Shown: positions 1-8,169, counted from the first letter of the stretch. The stretch is 47,441 nucleotides of DNA from an uncultured Verrucomicrobiota bacterium (GCA_937872095.1 CALMNW010000049.1:1-47441); one strand, 5' to 3'. Translations and numbers: made by a program. The notes: generated by a model not told the origin, from the letters alone.

Positions 1-942
1 CTGGTCGCGGGCGCCCATACGGTCTCCTTCGGCGCGGCGACGGGCTGGGTCGCGCCGGACGACGTCGCGACCGCCGTCACCAACGGAACCACCAACGCCT
101 TCTCGGCCACGTATACCGCGGAACCCGACACGAATGCCGTCACGCTGATCGACGAGCCCTTCGACGCGGCCCCGGCGGCGCCCGCGGATTGGACCTTCAG
201 CGGCGTCACCAACTACGCGACCACCTACTACGGCCGCGCCGTTCCGTCGGTGAAGTTCGATTCCGACGGCGACTACGTCGTCACGCCGACGTTCTCGCAC
301 GGCACGAACGTCTCGTTCTGGATGCGCGCGGTCACGGCCGCCGGCACGGGCACGTTCGTGGTCGCCCAGTACTCTGGCGGCAGCTGGAGCACCTTGGGCG
401 TCGTCACGAATCCGTCCAACGTCGGCACGACCTATGCCTTCGACCTTTCCGAGGCGGTCACGCAGCTGAAGTTCACCTGGAACAAGATCTACAGCAACCT
501 CGCGCTGGACGACGTGATCGTGACCGGCGTGACTTCCGATCCGGCGGCGGATGCGGACGGCGACGGCATGCCGGACGACTACGAGAACCTGTATTTCGGC
601 GGCTCCACCAACGGCGTGGCCGGCGGGGACGACGACAGCGACGGCGTGGACAACTATTCCGAGTACGTCGCGGGGACGAATCCGCGGACCAACTCCTCGG
701 TGCTGGCCCTGGCGCCCTACGCCACCAACCAGACGGCGACGGCCAACCTGATCTTCCAATGGCCCAGCGCGACCGGGCGCGTCTATTCGATCCTGCGCGC
801 GACGAACGTCGCCGGCCCCTACACCCAGCACGTGGGCAACCTGTCCGCCAGCGCCCCGACCAACGCCTTCACGAACGCCGCGCCCGCGGGACTCGGCACC
901 TACTATTACGGCATCGGCGTTTCTTGGCCCGACGCCCCTTGA
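1..942 (+). CDS. Secreted multidomain protein, C-terminal part (5' end outside window)
   Basis: The reading frame is open from the first base to a TGA at 940-942, so the visible 313 residues are the C-terminal part of a longer protein. The visible part opens with a PEGA-like stretch (AGAHTVSFGAATGW), which matches a segment of the next gene. A beta-rich domain follows, then an Asp-rich calcium-binding repeat of the thrombospondin-3/EF type (DADGDGMPDDYE and DDDSDGVDNYSEYVAGTNP). It ends in an 80-residue domain (PSATGRVYSILRAT, GPYTQHVGNLSA) nearly identical to the end of the downstream gene. This shared end may be a cell-surface anchoring or sorting domain; that is inference. The next gene starts 14 bases later, so the two are probably cotranscribed paralogues. 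The substrate or role is unknown. Confidence 0.8.
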   Translation: MVAGAHTVSFGAATGWVAPDDVATAVTNGTTNAFSATYTAEPDTNAVTLIDEPFDAAPAAPADWTFSGVTNYATTYYGRAVPSVKFDSDGDYVVTPTFSHGTNVSFWMRAVTAAGTGTFVVAQYSGGSWSTLGVVTNPSNVGTTYAFDLSEAVTQLKFTWNKIYSNLALDDVIVTGVTSDPAADADGDGMPDDYENLYFGGSTNGVAGGDDDSDGVDNYSEYVAGTNPRTNSSVLALAPYATNQTATANLIFQWPSATGRVYSILRATNVAGPYTQHVGNLSASAPTNAFTNAAPAGLGTYYYGIGVSWPDAP

Positions 943-956
943 ACCGGGAGGAACCC

Positions 957-3900
957 ATGAATCACTCCATGCGATTAAATGCGATCGCATTCGGGCTTTG
1001 CGCGCTGGGACTGGGCGGGTGGGGCGTGCTCGCGGCCGCGGCTTCCGCGGAGGTCCCCGCGAACGTGTCCCGGCCGGTCTGGTCGCCGGACAATGCTCGC
1101 CTGGCGCTGGCGGGCGAGGGAGGCAAAGGGGTCTACGTGCTCCGCCTGGACGATCAGTCCTTGGTGCAGCTTTCGGATGCCTCCAGCAGCGGCGCCTGGT
1201 TCGACTGGTCGCCCGACGGCCGCGAGCTGGGCTTCAAGACGTTCCAGCCCGCCGACGGCGACGACTTTCCGCCGCAACTGCCCGCCGTGTACCGGGTCGA
1301 CTCGGAAACGGTGGCCAGCCTGGTTCCCGCGACTCGCCGCGCCGGCGTGCCGTCCTTCGCGGCCGACGGCCGCATGGCCTACACCGTGGGCAACGAGGCG
1401 TGGATCGCCGCGGCCGACGGCCAGGTGACCGCCCGGCACGACCTGGGGCACTACGTCAATCTGGCCCGGCTCTCGCCCGACGGAACCCGGCTCGCCTACA
1501 ACGGCCGGGACGGGCAAATCTGGCTGCTCGATCTGGACACGGGCGACCGGGACCGCCTGACCGACGCCGACGCGTCCTGTTTCAATCCGGTCTGGTCGCC
1601 GGACGGCCGGAAACTGGTCGCCGAAACGATCGCGGGCCAGTTGCTGGCGGTGGATCTCGCGACGCGCCGGACGTATGCCTTGGGACCCGGTTCGCAGCCC
1701 TGCTGGGCGCCCGACGGCCTGCACGTCTTCTACACCCAGACGACCTTGTCGAAATACATGGAGATCGAATCCTCCGATCTCTATGCCGTGCGTTTCGACG
1801 GGAAGGGGAAGCAGCTCCTGACTTCGACGCCGGACGAGCAGGAAGCGGGCGGACATCTCTCGCCCGACGGCTCGCGCCTCGCCTACGTCTCGCTAAAGAC
1901 CGGGCGCCTCCATGTGGCGCGGGTCGCCGCGGTGGCGCCGGCCGGCGCGGACGCTGAGCCGTCGTTCCGGTTGGCGGAGATCGAGGAAGTGGCGCTGCCC
2001 GCCAGCGCGGAAGAGCTCCCGCTTGCCGAGGCCGTTCCCGCCGCGACGCGGACGCTGGCCGTGGAGGTGCAGGCCGTGCCGCGCGCCATCTGCAGCATGC
2101 TGGACGTGCCGTATCTCCACCAGGTCTACGACACGCGCGACGACTTCACGAAAAAGCATTCCGCTTGCGGCGCGTCGTCCGCCCTCATGGCGCTGAACTA
2201 TTCCGAGACCCTGCCGTACTGGGATTGCACGTGCGCCCTGCCGTCTTCGCACACGAGCCATTACGGGCAGTACGTGTCCGAGATCTACACCAACAACGGC
2301 ATCGTCTACGATATCGACAACGGCGTGGACACGACCGAATTCGGCGGCTACGGCTACATCACCCAGAACGACTGGGAAGAAACCCGCGGCTGGATGCGGC
2401 AGTACATCCTGAACCACGGCAAGAGCTCGGGCACCGGCGTGGATTGGTCGCCCACCTGGGACGAACTGACCGCCGAAATCGATTCCGGCTCCCCGTTCGT
2501 CCTGCTCAATCTGCTGACGACCTCCGGGCACTACATCACGACCATCGGCTACTACGACAACCAATACACCGCCATCTTCAACGATCCGTACGGGAACCGG
2601 AACACCCCCGGCTATCCCAGCTACGACGGGGCGGGCGCCAAATACGACTGGCCCGGCTACAACAACGGCTACTCGAACCTCAACGTCGTCGCGTGCTTCA
2701 TCTATTGCCGCGACTCGGTCTGCAACGCGGGCGCCGTTTCCGTGGCGATCGACGACCCCGCGCCGACGGGCGCGCAGTGGTGCGTGGACGGCGGCGACTG
2801 GTTCGACAGCGACGACGTCGCCACCAACGTCTTCGCAGGCTCGCACGTCGTGTCCTTTGCGCACGTCGCCGGGTGGCGCGAGCCGGCCCGCCTGACGCTG
2901 CCGGTCGCCGAAGGGGAGACCAACTCCATCCACGCCGCCTACGCGGAGCTCGACGTCTTGCTCTCCGAAGGCTTCAACGACGCGGCCTTGCCGGCCGGCT
3001 GGGCGCTGGCCACCAATTCGGTGGGCAGCGGCACGGGCATCGATCCGGTCGTCTCGTTCGTCACGAGCAGCACCTACACCAACGCGACGCCGTACGAGGG
3101 CACGCATTTCGTCAAATTCAACTCCTGGGATTGCCGGAGCGGGGCGGTCGTGCGCCTGAGCAGCCCGGCGTTTGCCACGACGAACGGCGCCGGCGTGGAC
3201 GTCGAATTCGCCTGGTACCAAAGGTCCCGCACGAACAAGTTCGCCGAAGGCGTGACCGTGCAGTGGTCGGCGGACGGATCCACGTGGAACGACCTGGAGC
3301 CGTTTTTCCCGCGCGAAGGGCCGCTGGGGTGGGAGCGCTTCCGAACCTCCCTGCCGCAGGCGGCCATGGGCGACGATTCCGTCTACGTCGCCTTCGAGTT
3401 CCTCTCCAACTACGGCGACAACTGCTATTTGGACGACGTGCAGATCGTCCGAACCGACCAGCTGCTGGCGGAGGGGTTCAACGTCGCCGCGCTGCCCGCC
3501 GGCTGGTCCACGGCCATCGTGGCCGATCCGGGCACCGATCCGGCGTTGGACTACGTCACGTCCAGCGAGCACGAGAACGCCAGCCCCTGCGAAGGCTATC
3601 GCTACGTCTCCTTCAATTCGTGGGACTGCGCCAGCGGGGCGGAACTCCGCTTGGTGGCGCCGGCGCTGTCGACCGTCGGGCGCTCGAACGTCGCCGTTCG
3701 GTTCGCCTGGTTCCAAGACGTGCGGACCGGCTACGACGGCGAGGGCATGACCGTCCAGTGGTCCACCAACGGGACCGATTGGACCAGTGACGCCGCCTTC
3801 CATTCGCGGCGGGGCGATTCCGTCGGCTGGACCAACCTGAGCGTGGCGCTTCCGGCCGGCGCCGCAGGCCAGACGAATCTGACCGTCGGCTTCCTCTTCC

Positions 3901-5411
3901 ATTCGCTCTACGGCAACAACTGCTACCTGGACGACGTCCGCGTCGTCGCCGATACGGACGCCGAACCGCCCGCGGAAGAACCCTGGGTTCCGTACGCCTA
4001 CGCGGAAGACTTCGAGAGCGGCTTCGGCATCTGGGAAAACGCGGCCGGTGACGATTTCGACTGGACGCGGCTCAGCGGCCCGACGCCTTCCGAGCAGACC
4101 GGCCCGCCCAGCGGTTACGGCGGCAGCGGCTACTACCTGTATACGGAAGCCACCGGCGCCACGCCCAATAGCAACGCTTATCTGGAGGCCGCGTTCGACT
4201 TCAGCGACGCCGAATCGCCGCGCCTCTGGTTCCGCTACCACATGTTCGACTATTCGCTCGCCAACATGGGCACGCTCTCCGTGGACGTGTCCACCAACGG
4301 CGGCGCTTCCTGGACCCTGGGCGCGTGGAGCAAATCCGGCGCGCAGCAGTGGAAGACCAATTCCATGTGGGGCGAAGCCACGGTCGATCTGGCCTTCTGC
4401 GGCGGCCAAACCAACGTCGTCCTGCGTTTCCGCGGCACGAGCGGCACCGACTACCGCAGCGACCTGGCGATCGACGCCGTCCGCATCTACGACGCGCCGG
4501 GCATCGCCTTCCAGGGCTTCGAGGGCGCGCCCGCCGACACGTGGGCCTATGCCTGCGAACCGGGCGAGGGGGGCCTCGTCGGCACCGCTTCCGTCGCCCA
4601 GGTGCGCGACGGCATCTATGCCTGCAGCCTGCGCGGATCGGCCACGGGCACCGCCCATCCCGACGTCCTCTTCACCAACGTCCCCCTCTACGGCTATACC
4701 AACGTCGCGCTGCTCGTGCCCCATGCCGCCACCGGCCTCGCCACCGACGTCGACTTCTACCTCGACGTCTCCACCAACGCCGGCGCCTCGTGGACGGCCA
4801 CCAAGCTGATCGACGGCAACGACGCCTGGGGCGATCTCGCCTACGACGCCTGCGGGCCTTACGAAGAGCGCAATCCCCAGATGGCCAACCCCTGGACCTT
4901 CTTCCTGCCCGCCGGCACGCCCCAGGTGAGCGTCCGCGCCCGCCTGCAGGAAAGCGCCGGCGACCGCACGACCGACGTCGCCTTCGTCGATTCCGTCCAG
5001 CTCGTCGGCGTCCTGGCCGATCCCGATTTCGACGGCGACGCCGACGGCCTGCCCGACCTGTGGGAAGCCCAGCAGTTCCCGGAAGGCCTGGCCGCCGAAC
5101 CGGGCGACGACTCCGACGGCGACGGCGCGGACAACTATTCCGAATGCGTCGCCGGGACCCTCCCGACGTCCAGCAATTCCGTGCTGGCGCTCGCGCCGCT
5201 GGACACCAACGTCGTCGCGAACCTGGTTTTCCGCTGGCCCAGCGCGACCGGCCGCGTCTATTCGATCCTGCGCGCGACCGATGCCCTGGGCCCCTACACC
5301 CAGCACGTGGGCAACCTGTCCGCCACCGCGCCGACCAACGGCTACACCAACGCCGCGCCCGCCGAACTCGGCACCTATTTCTACGGCCTCGGCGTCCAGC
5401 GCGCCCCCTGA
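957..5411 (+). CDS. Large secreted protein: PD40 propeller, C39-like peptidase, MAM-type domains, Ca-binding repeat
   Basis: The product has 1484 residues. The start is the ATG preceded by GGGAGGAA, followed by a signal peptide (about 1-33, ending AAASA). Residues about 37-340 hold PD40/TolB-type propeller blades, each with an SPDG-like motif (WSPDNARLA, WSPDGRELGF, LSPDGTRLAY). Residues about 378-585 form a peptidase C39-like domain with a plausible triad: Cys404 in ACGASS, His525 in SGHYITT and Asp543 in FNDPYGN. A PEGA-like segment follows (about 590-665). Two tandem copies of one jelly-roll-like domain come next (about 668-1000, each starting EGFN..ALPAGW), then a MAM domain (about 1015-1180, with DFDWTRLSGPTPSEQTGPP and GYYLYTEA) and a fourth beta domain. 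A calcium-binding repeat (FDGDADGLPDLWE) precedes the C-terminal domain shared with the upstream gene. The protein is probably exported and acts outside the cytoplasm; the cleaved target is unknown. Confidence 0.88.
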   Translation: MNHSMRLNAIAFGLCALGLGGWGVLAAAASAEVPANVSRPVWSPDNARLALAGEGGKGVYVLRLDDQSLVQLSDASSSGAWFDWSPDGRELGFKTFQPADGDDFPPQLPAVYRVDSETVASLVPATRRAGVPSFAADGRMAYTVGNEAWIAAADGQVTARHDLGHYVNLARLSPDGTRLAYNGRDGQIWLLDLDTGDRDRLTDADASCFNPVWSPDGRKLVAETIAGQLLAVDLATRRTYALGPGSQPCWAPDGLHVFYTQTTLSKYMEIESSDLYAVRFDGKGKQLLTSTPDEQEAGGHLSPDGSRLAYVSLKTGRLHVARVAAVAPAGADAEPSFRLAEIEEVALPASAEELPLAEAVPAATRTLAVEVQAVPRAICSMLDVPYLHQVYDTRDDFTKKHSACGASSALMALNYSETLPYWDCTCALPSSHTSHYGQYVSEIYTNNGIVYDIDNGVDTTEFGGYGYITQNDWEETRGWMRQYILNHGKSSGTGVDWSPTWDELTAEIDSGSPFVLLNLLTTSGHYITTIGYYDNQYTAIFNDPYGNRNTPGYPSYDGAGAKYDWPGYNNGYSNLNVVACFIYCRDSVCNAGAVSVAIDDPAPTGAQWCVDGGDWFDSDDVATNVFAGSHVVSFAHVAGWREPARLTLPVAEGETNSIHAAYAELDVLLSEGFNDAALPAGWALATNSVGSGTGIDPVVSFVTSSTYTNATPYEGTHFVKFNSWDCRSGAVVRLSSPAFATTNGAGVDVEFAWYQRSRTNKFAEGVTVQWSADGSTWNDLEPFFPREGPLGWERFRTSLPQAAMGDDSVYVAFEFLSNYGDNCYLDDVQIVRTDQLLAEGFNVAALPAGWSTAIVADPGTDPALDYVTSSEHENASPCEGYRYVSFNSWDCASGAELRLVAPALSTVGRSNVAVRFAWFQDVRTGYDGEGMTVQWSTNGTDWTSDAAFHSRRGDSVGWTNLSVALPAGAAGQTNLTVGFLFHSLYGNNCYLDDVRVVADTDAEPPAEEPWVPYAYAEDFESGFGIWENAAGDDFDWTRLSGPTPSEQTGPPSGYGGSGYYLYTEATGATPNSNAYLEAAFDFSDAESPRLWFRYHMFDYSLANMGTLSVDVSTNGGASWTLGAWSKSGAQQWKTNSMWGEATVDLAFCGGQTNVVLRFRGTSGTDYRSDLAIDAVRIYDAPGIAFQGFEGAPADTWAYACEPGEGGLVGTASVAQVRDGIYACSLRGSATGTAHPDVLFTNVPLYGYTNVALLVPHAATGLATDVDFYLDVSTNAGASWTATKLIDGNDAWGDLAYDACGPYEERNPQMANPWTFFLPAGTPQVSVRARLQESAGDRTTDVAFVDSVQLVGVLADPDFDGDADGLPDLWEAQQFPEGLAAEPGDDSDGDGADNYSECVAGTLPTSSNSVLALAPLDTNVVANLVFRWPSATGRVYSILRATDALGPYTQHVGNLSATAPTNGYTNAAPAELGTYFYGLGVQRAP

Positions 5412-5466
5412 GCCCGCATCTCCCTCGCCACCCATCGCGGCTTGTGGTCGCGAGCGGGGAATCGTC

Positions 5467-5551
5467 TCACACGGAGACACAAAGGCACGGAGACGGGATT
5501 CCGGAACGAATGAACCCTTGAACCCTTGGCGTCTTTGCGCGAGAACGGTTC
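5467..5551. repeat. Dispersed intergenic repeat element (imperfect inverted repeat)
   Basis: A stretch with ACACAAAGGCACGGAG (5477-5492) is followed about 30 bases later by CCTTGGCGTCTTTGCGCGAG (5524-5543). The second part is a degenerate inverted copy of the first (CAAAG.C.C...GG pattern). The same 16 bases recur exactly at 15922-15937, and the second part recurs with 19 of 22 matches at 22765-22786. The element lies between two convergent genes and just touches the end of the DUF1801 gene. Confidence 0.6.
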
Positions 5552-5933
5552 AAGGCTGGCAGGGATCGTACTTCGCCGCGGCGCGGAGCAGATCGAGGAA
5601 GCGCTGGTCTTTCAGGAAAGCGGCGCTCGGGATGGGGAGAACGCGCTTGGCCTTGGCGGTGCCTTGCAGCAGCCGCGCGGGATCGGGCAGGAACGCGCCG
5701 TGGACGAACCCCACCAAGACTTGGCCGCGCCAACAATAGAGTTGGCAGATGCCGCCCTTGACCGCCGCGTCCGGGTCCGGCTTCTGGTAGGAGAGGGCGC
5801 CCCATTTGACGCGCTCGTGGCAGGCCGGAACCGCCTTCAGGATCGCCCGCCGCGTCGCCAGCAGCAACCGCCGCTCCGCCGGCGTGGCCTCCGGAAACAA
5901 TCGCGCGATCTGATCTACATACAGGCGCAACAT
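5550..5933 (-). CDS. DUF1801 / YdhG-like domain protein
   Basis: The product is a 127-residue cytoplasmic protein without signal peptide or membrane segment. It resembles the DUF1801 family (YdhG-type alpha/beta fold) in length and in the run CHERVKWGALSYQKPD, followed by a beta-rich CQLYCWRGQVLVGFVHGA and a C-terminal helix (RFLDLLRAAAKY). The biochemical role of the family is not established. The ATG at 5933-5931 has no clear ribosome binding site. The gene converges with the large secreted-protein gene and its last codons run into the repeat element. It stands alone, 67 bases from the SUMF1-like gene. Confidence 0.7.
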   Translation of the reverse strand: MLRLYVDQIARLFPEATPAERRLLLATRRAILKAVPACHERVKWGALSYQKPDPDAAVKGGICQLYCWRGQVLVGFVHGAFLPDPARLLQGTAKAKRVLPIPSAAFLKDQRFLDLLRAAAKYDPCQP

Positions 5934-6000
5934 GGCGTTTTATAAATGATAGGATCGCCCCCTTCTGGCGGGGTTTTGGCCGAGGCGAGTCTTCGCGTCG

Positions 6001-6882
6001 TCAGTCTGAAGCGGGCAGGGAAATTTCATTGCTTTGAATTGGGTTGGCACTTGCGGGATGGTCGGGCCCAACGGCGATTCGAAAACCTGTGGCGAGATTG
6101 CCGTCGGCACCTTCATAGCCGCACCCAAAGGCGCTGGGAATCTTCGGATGATCTGAGGCCGACGCAATCGCAAGATGGGCCCCGCGGTAATCTCTCCAGG
6201 ATCCCCCTTGATATTTCCCCATGCTGCGGTTTCGATCAAATGGATCTGCGCACCACTCGGAAACGTTTCCGGCCATGCCATACAGGCCCCACCTGTTCCG
6301 GCCGCTCTTCCGCACGTCTCCCTGTTCGGGCCACCCGTCGCCATAGCCGGGGATGATCTCATCCGGATTCTTTTTCATCCAGTCCGGCCGTTCCGTTCCG
6401 AGTAAGTTGGGCAGCACGCCGTCGGCCATCGCGGTCGGTGGCCACTCGTTGCCCCACGGATAGCGCCGTTGATCTCCGCAGCGGGCGCAACACTGCCACT
6501 CTGCGTCATAGGGGAGCCTCACGACGCAATTCGGCGGCAGAAAGCCGGTGAACGCATCGGTCAGGATTTTGCAGAATTTCACGGCATTGGCGTGGTTGAC
6601 CATGGTTACCGCTTCATACTTGGGCTCTTGGGTCCTGGGTTCATGGATGGTCTTCAGGCGGGTTCGCAGCAATCGGTATTGGTCGATCGTAATCTCATAT
6701 TTCCCGAACCACATCTGAAGCGGTTCGATCCATGCCAGTTCAAACGCCGTGCCATCTTCGAGCAAGAGGACGGCATCGGTCCCCGGCCGCAGAACGCTTT
6801 GCTGAGGAGCTGGACGAGTGCAGGCACTCCCCAGAACAAGGCAGAGAGCCAGCAGATGCAAAGGACGAAAGGAACGATTCAT
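6001..6882 (-). CDS. SUMF1/FGE-fold lipoprotein
   Basis: The product has 293 residues. The ATG at 6882 was chosen because it gives a clean lipoprotein signal (LLALCLVLGSAC, lipid-anchored Cys21). The body shows the formylglycine-generating-enzyme (SUMF1/PvdO/EgtB) fold signature: early GKYEIT, then LPYDAEWQ and YPWGNEW, then LYGMAGNVSEWC, YQGGSW and a final GFRIAVG. The catalytic cysteine near the C-terminal end of true sulfatase-activating enzymes (the CxxxxC motif after GGSW) is not evident; the only late Cys lies in FGCGYE. It may therefore be a ligand-binding or non-activating family member; that is inference. The start lies one base past the stop of the zinc-ribbon gene upstream, so the two are probably cotranscribed and translationally linked. 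Confidence 0.82.
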   Translation of the reverse strand: MNRSFRPLHLLALCLVLGSACTRPAPQQSVLRPGTDAVLLLEDGTAFELAWIEPLQMWFGKYEITIDQYRLLRTRLKTIHEPRTQEPKYEAVTMVNHANAVKFCKILTDAFTGFLPPNCVVRLPYDAEWQCCARCGDQRRYPWGNEWPPTAMADGVLPNLLGTERPDWMKKNPDEIIPGYGDGWPEQGDVRKSGRNRWGLYGMAGNVSEWCADPFDRNRSMGKYQGGSWRDYRGAHLAIASASDHPKIPSAFGCGYEGADGNLATGFRIAVGPDHPASANPIQSNEISLPASD

Positions 6883-6883
6883 T

Positions 6884-7240
6884 TCATGCAGGCCTGGCGG
6901 CCGACGTTGTTTCCGGGGTCGGTGGTTCGTCGAACAGCGTGGCGCCGCAATGGCCGCACTTGCCCGTGGCGATGGCCAAGGGCGCATAGATGCCGCCCTG
7001 CACGGATTTCTTGCAGGCGGGGCAGCGCACGTCCGTCTTTTTCCCGATCCAGAAGATGCCTCCGAAGATCGCGGCGATGATGACGAACAAGGCGATCCGA
7101 AACGCCAGGTCGCGGTGGGCCGCCCCGGTCGCATGAATCAAGTGGGCCAAACCGATCATGATGAGGAACATAATGCCCAACAACCACCACAGCAGGCGGC
7201 CGGCCCTCTTCTGATTCGCGATGAGTTCTTCTTTAGTCAT
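6884..7240 (-). CDS. Two-TM protein with C-terminal zinc ribbon
   Basis: The product has 118 residues from the ATG at 7240 (MTKEELIANQ). A GTG at 7258 inside the attC site would add six residues. A cytoplasmic Lys/Arg-rich start leads into two predicted membrane segments (LLWWLLGIMFLIMIGLAH and AFRIALFVIIAAIFGGIFWI). A zinc-ribbon-like domain follows with two CxxC pairs (CPAC and CGHC), typical of short proteins that bind one zinc ion. The function is unknown. It sits directly downstream of the last attC site in array orientation, so it is either the last cassette (its own attC lost) or the first gene of flanking chromosome. The following SUMF1-like gene starts right after its stop. Confidence 0.72.
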   Translation of the reverse strand: MTKEELIANQKRAGRLLWWLLGIMFLIMIGLAHLIHATGAAHRDLAFRIALFVIIAAIFGGIFWIGKKTDVRCPACKKSVQGGIYAPLAIATGKCGHCGATLFDEPPTPETTSAARPA

Positions 7241-7246
7241 CTCGTG

Positions 7247-7311
7247 CGGCAACGTCACGGGTCAGGTGACCCGACACCTTGTGGGGAATACCCTGGAACC
7301 GATTGTTGGGC
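7247..7311 (-). other. attC site 7 (distal end of array)
   Basis: The terminal 7-mers on the plus strand are CGGCAAC and GTTGGGC, with an imperfect stem GGGTCAGGTGACCC against GGGGAATACCC. It closes the membrane/polyproline cassette. Its R'' (GCCCAAC on the minus strand) differs by two transitions from the complement of that cassette's start (GTTAAGC), the only mismatch in the array. Confidence 0.82.
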
Positions 7312-7313
7312 TG

Positions 7314-7421
7314 TTATTTCTTTACAGGAGGAGCCGGTGGCGGCGGCGGCGGAATATCGATTCTCACCTTGCGCGGGGGCGGCGGCGGAGGGGGGGGCGG
7401 AGGTGTAGTGTTCTTGCTCAT
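7314..7421 (-). CDS. 35-residue polyproline protein
   Basis: The ATG at 7421 follows the stop of the previous small gene by two bases (TAATAATG) and has an upstream AAGAAGGA. The product starts MSKNTT, then ten consecutive prolines, then RKVRIDI, six prolines and APPVKK, ending in TAA three bases before the attC core site. Proline makes up more than half the residues, and the ends are basic. The first proline tract contains a run of eight C bases (G8 on the plus strand at 7390-7397), where slippage could shift the frame. Evidence that it is real: its ribosome binding site, the fit between the upstream stop and attC, and the similar design of its neighbour. The function is unknown; one guess is a ligand for a proline-binding or SH3-like surface. 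Confidence 0.62.
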   Translation of the reverse strand: MSKNTTPPPPPPPPPPRKVRIDIPPPPPPAPPVKK

Positions 7422-7423
7422 TA

Positions 7424-7579
7424 TTAACCATCCTTCTTCGGTGCGTTTGCGCCGTTCTTTTTCAACTGTTTCACTATTTCAACGCCCTCTTTAATAAGCC
7501 GTGGCGGTGGCGGTGGTGGCGGTGGCGGTACAGCTTTGCCCTGGCCATTCTTGGGTTGCTCATTATTGGGTTCAGTCAT
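7424..7579 (-). CDS. 51-residue polyproline protein, overlaps upstream gene by ATGA
   Basis: The ATG at 7579-7577 overlaps the TGA of the upstream membrane-protein gene (ATGA, 4 bases), with GAGGG just upstream. The product starts with a polar stretch (MTEPNNEQPKNGQGKAV), continues with nine consecutive prolines, and ends in a basic amphipathic segment (RLIKEGVEIVKQLKKNG). Nine prolines in a row normally need EF-P to avoid ribosome stalling, so expression may be tuned at translation; that is inference. It belongs to the same cassette as the membrane protein before it and the 35-residue polyproline protein after it. It is cytoplasmic by sequence. I recognise no family. Confidence 0.68.
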   Translation of the reverse strand: MTEPNNEQPKNGQGKAVPPPPPPPPPRLIKEGVEIVKQLKKNGANAPKKDG

Positions 7580-8169
7580 GGTGCCCTCTTTATTTCAACG
7601 GGTTGGGTAATACGCACGGACGAGCTTTCAGATGGTATAAGATCGCTAAGCTTGAAGCACTCGTAGAAAACATATGTCGAAGCCACAAGAACGGCAGCGA
7701 AAATGATGGCGCGGTTTGAGAAGTGTAAGTTAAGTGCGCGTGCGTCGTTGTTGTCTGTATTCTTGGTTGAGCAAGTAATGTAGTAATTCTGGATATACTG
7801 TTTTGTATGCTGTTCAACAAGTTTCCGGGAATTAGGAAATGATGCGTAAGTTGTCTGCAGCTTTTTTCGGTATTCGCGAGTCTGGTCTGCAGTCGGTAAA
7901 AATTCATACTCATATCCGCGCCACGCGTGCACAAAAAAGTAGAGCGCCCGAGCTACAAAAACGCCGCTAGCGATTATGAGTAGACTGAAGACGCCGTATT
8001 TCCAGGAGCATCCAGGGTAGCCGAGGAGCTTGACCATTGTAGCAAGGACACCAATGAGGGAGACTATTATGGCGAGTGGTATCTGAAGTCGATCGTTGAT
8101 GTCATTTCGCGCTTCATCTTCGCGCTCGTATTGACTTTTGTAGAACTCAAACAGTTCATCATCTGTCAT
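7576..8169 (-). CDS. Cassette-encoded three-TM protein
   Basis: The product has 197 residues. The start has the strongest ribosome binding site of the array (AGGAGGA, seven bases before ATG). An acidic N-terminal helix (DDELFEFYKSQYEREDEARND) precedes membrane segments at about 30-48 (LAIIVSLIGVLATMV) and 60-80 (FSLLIIASGVFVARALYFF). A soluble Tyr/Lys/Gln-rich segment follows, then a third membrane segment near 151-168 (AIIFAAVLVASTYVF). The layout recalls small membrane effectors of defence operons, such as SLATT-type proteins, but I see no diagnostic motif. The two polyproline genes downstream are translationally coupled to it, so the three likely act together. Confidence 0.75.
   Translation of the reverse strand: MTDDELFEFYKSQYEREDEARNDINDRLQIPLAIIVSLIGVLATMVKLLGYPGCSWKYGVFSLLIIASGVFVARALYFFVHAWRGYEYEFLPTADQTREYRKKLQTTYASFPNSRKLVEQHTKQYIQNYYITCSTKNTDNNDARALNLHFSNRAIIFAAVLVASTYVFYECFKLSDLIPSESSSVRITQPVEIKRAP

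Noticed and set aside
1893-5480. 1195-codon open frame on the minus strand opposite the large secreted-protein gene
   Set aside because: It is antisense to a gene with clear domains, has low-complexity Gly/Ala/Val/Arg content and no recognisable motif. Long antisense frames are normal in GC-rich DNA. The same holds for the frames opposite the coiled-coil gene (30660-35780), ettA and leuS.
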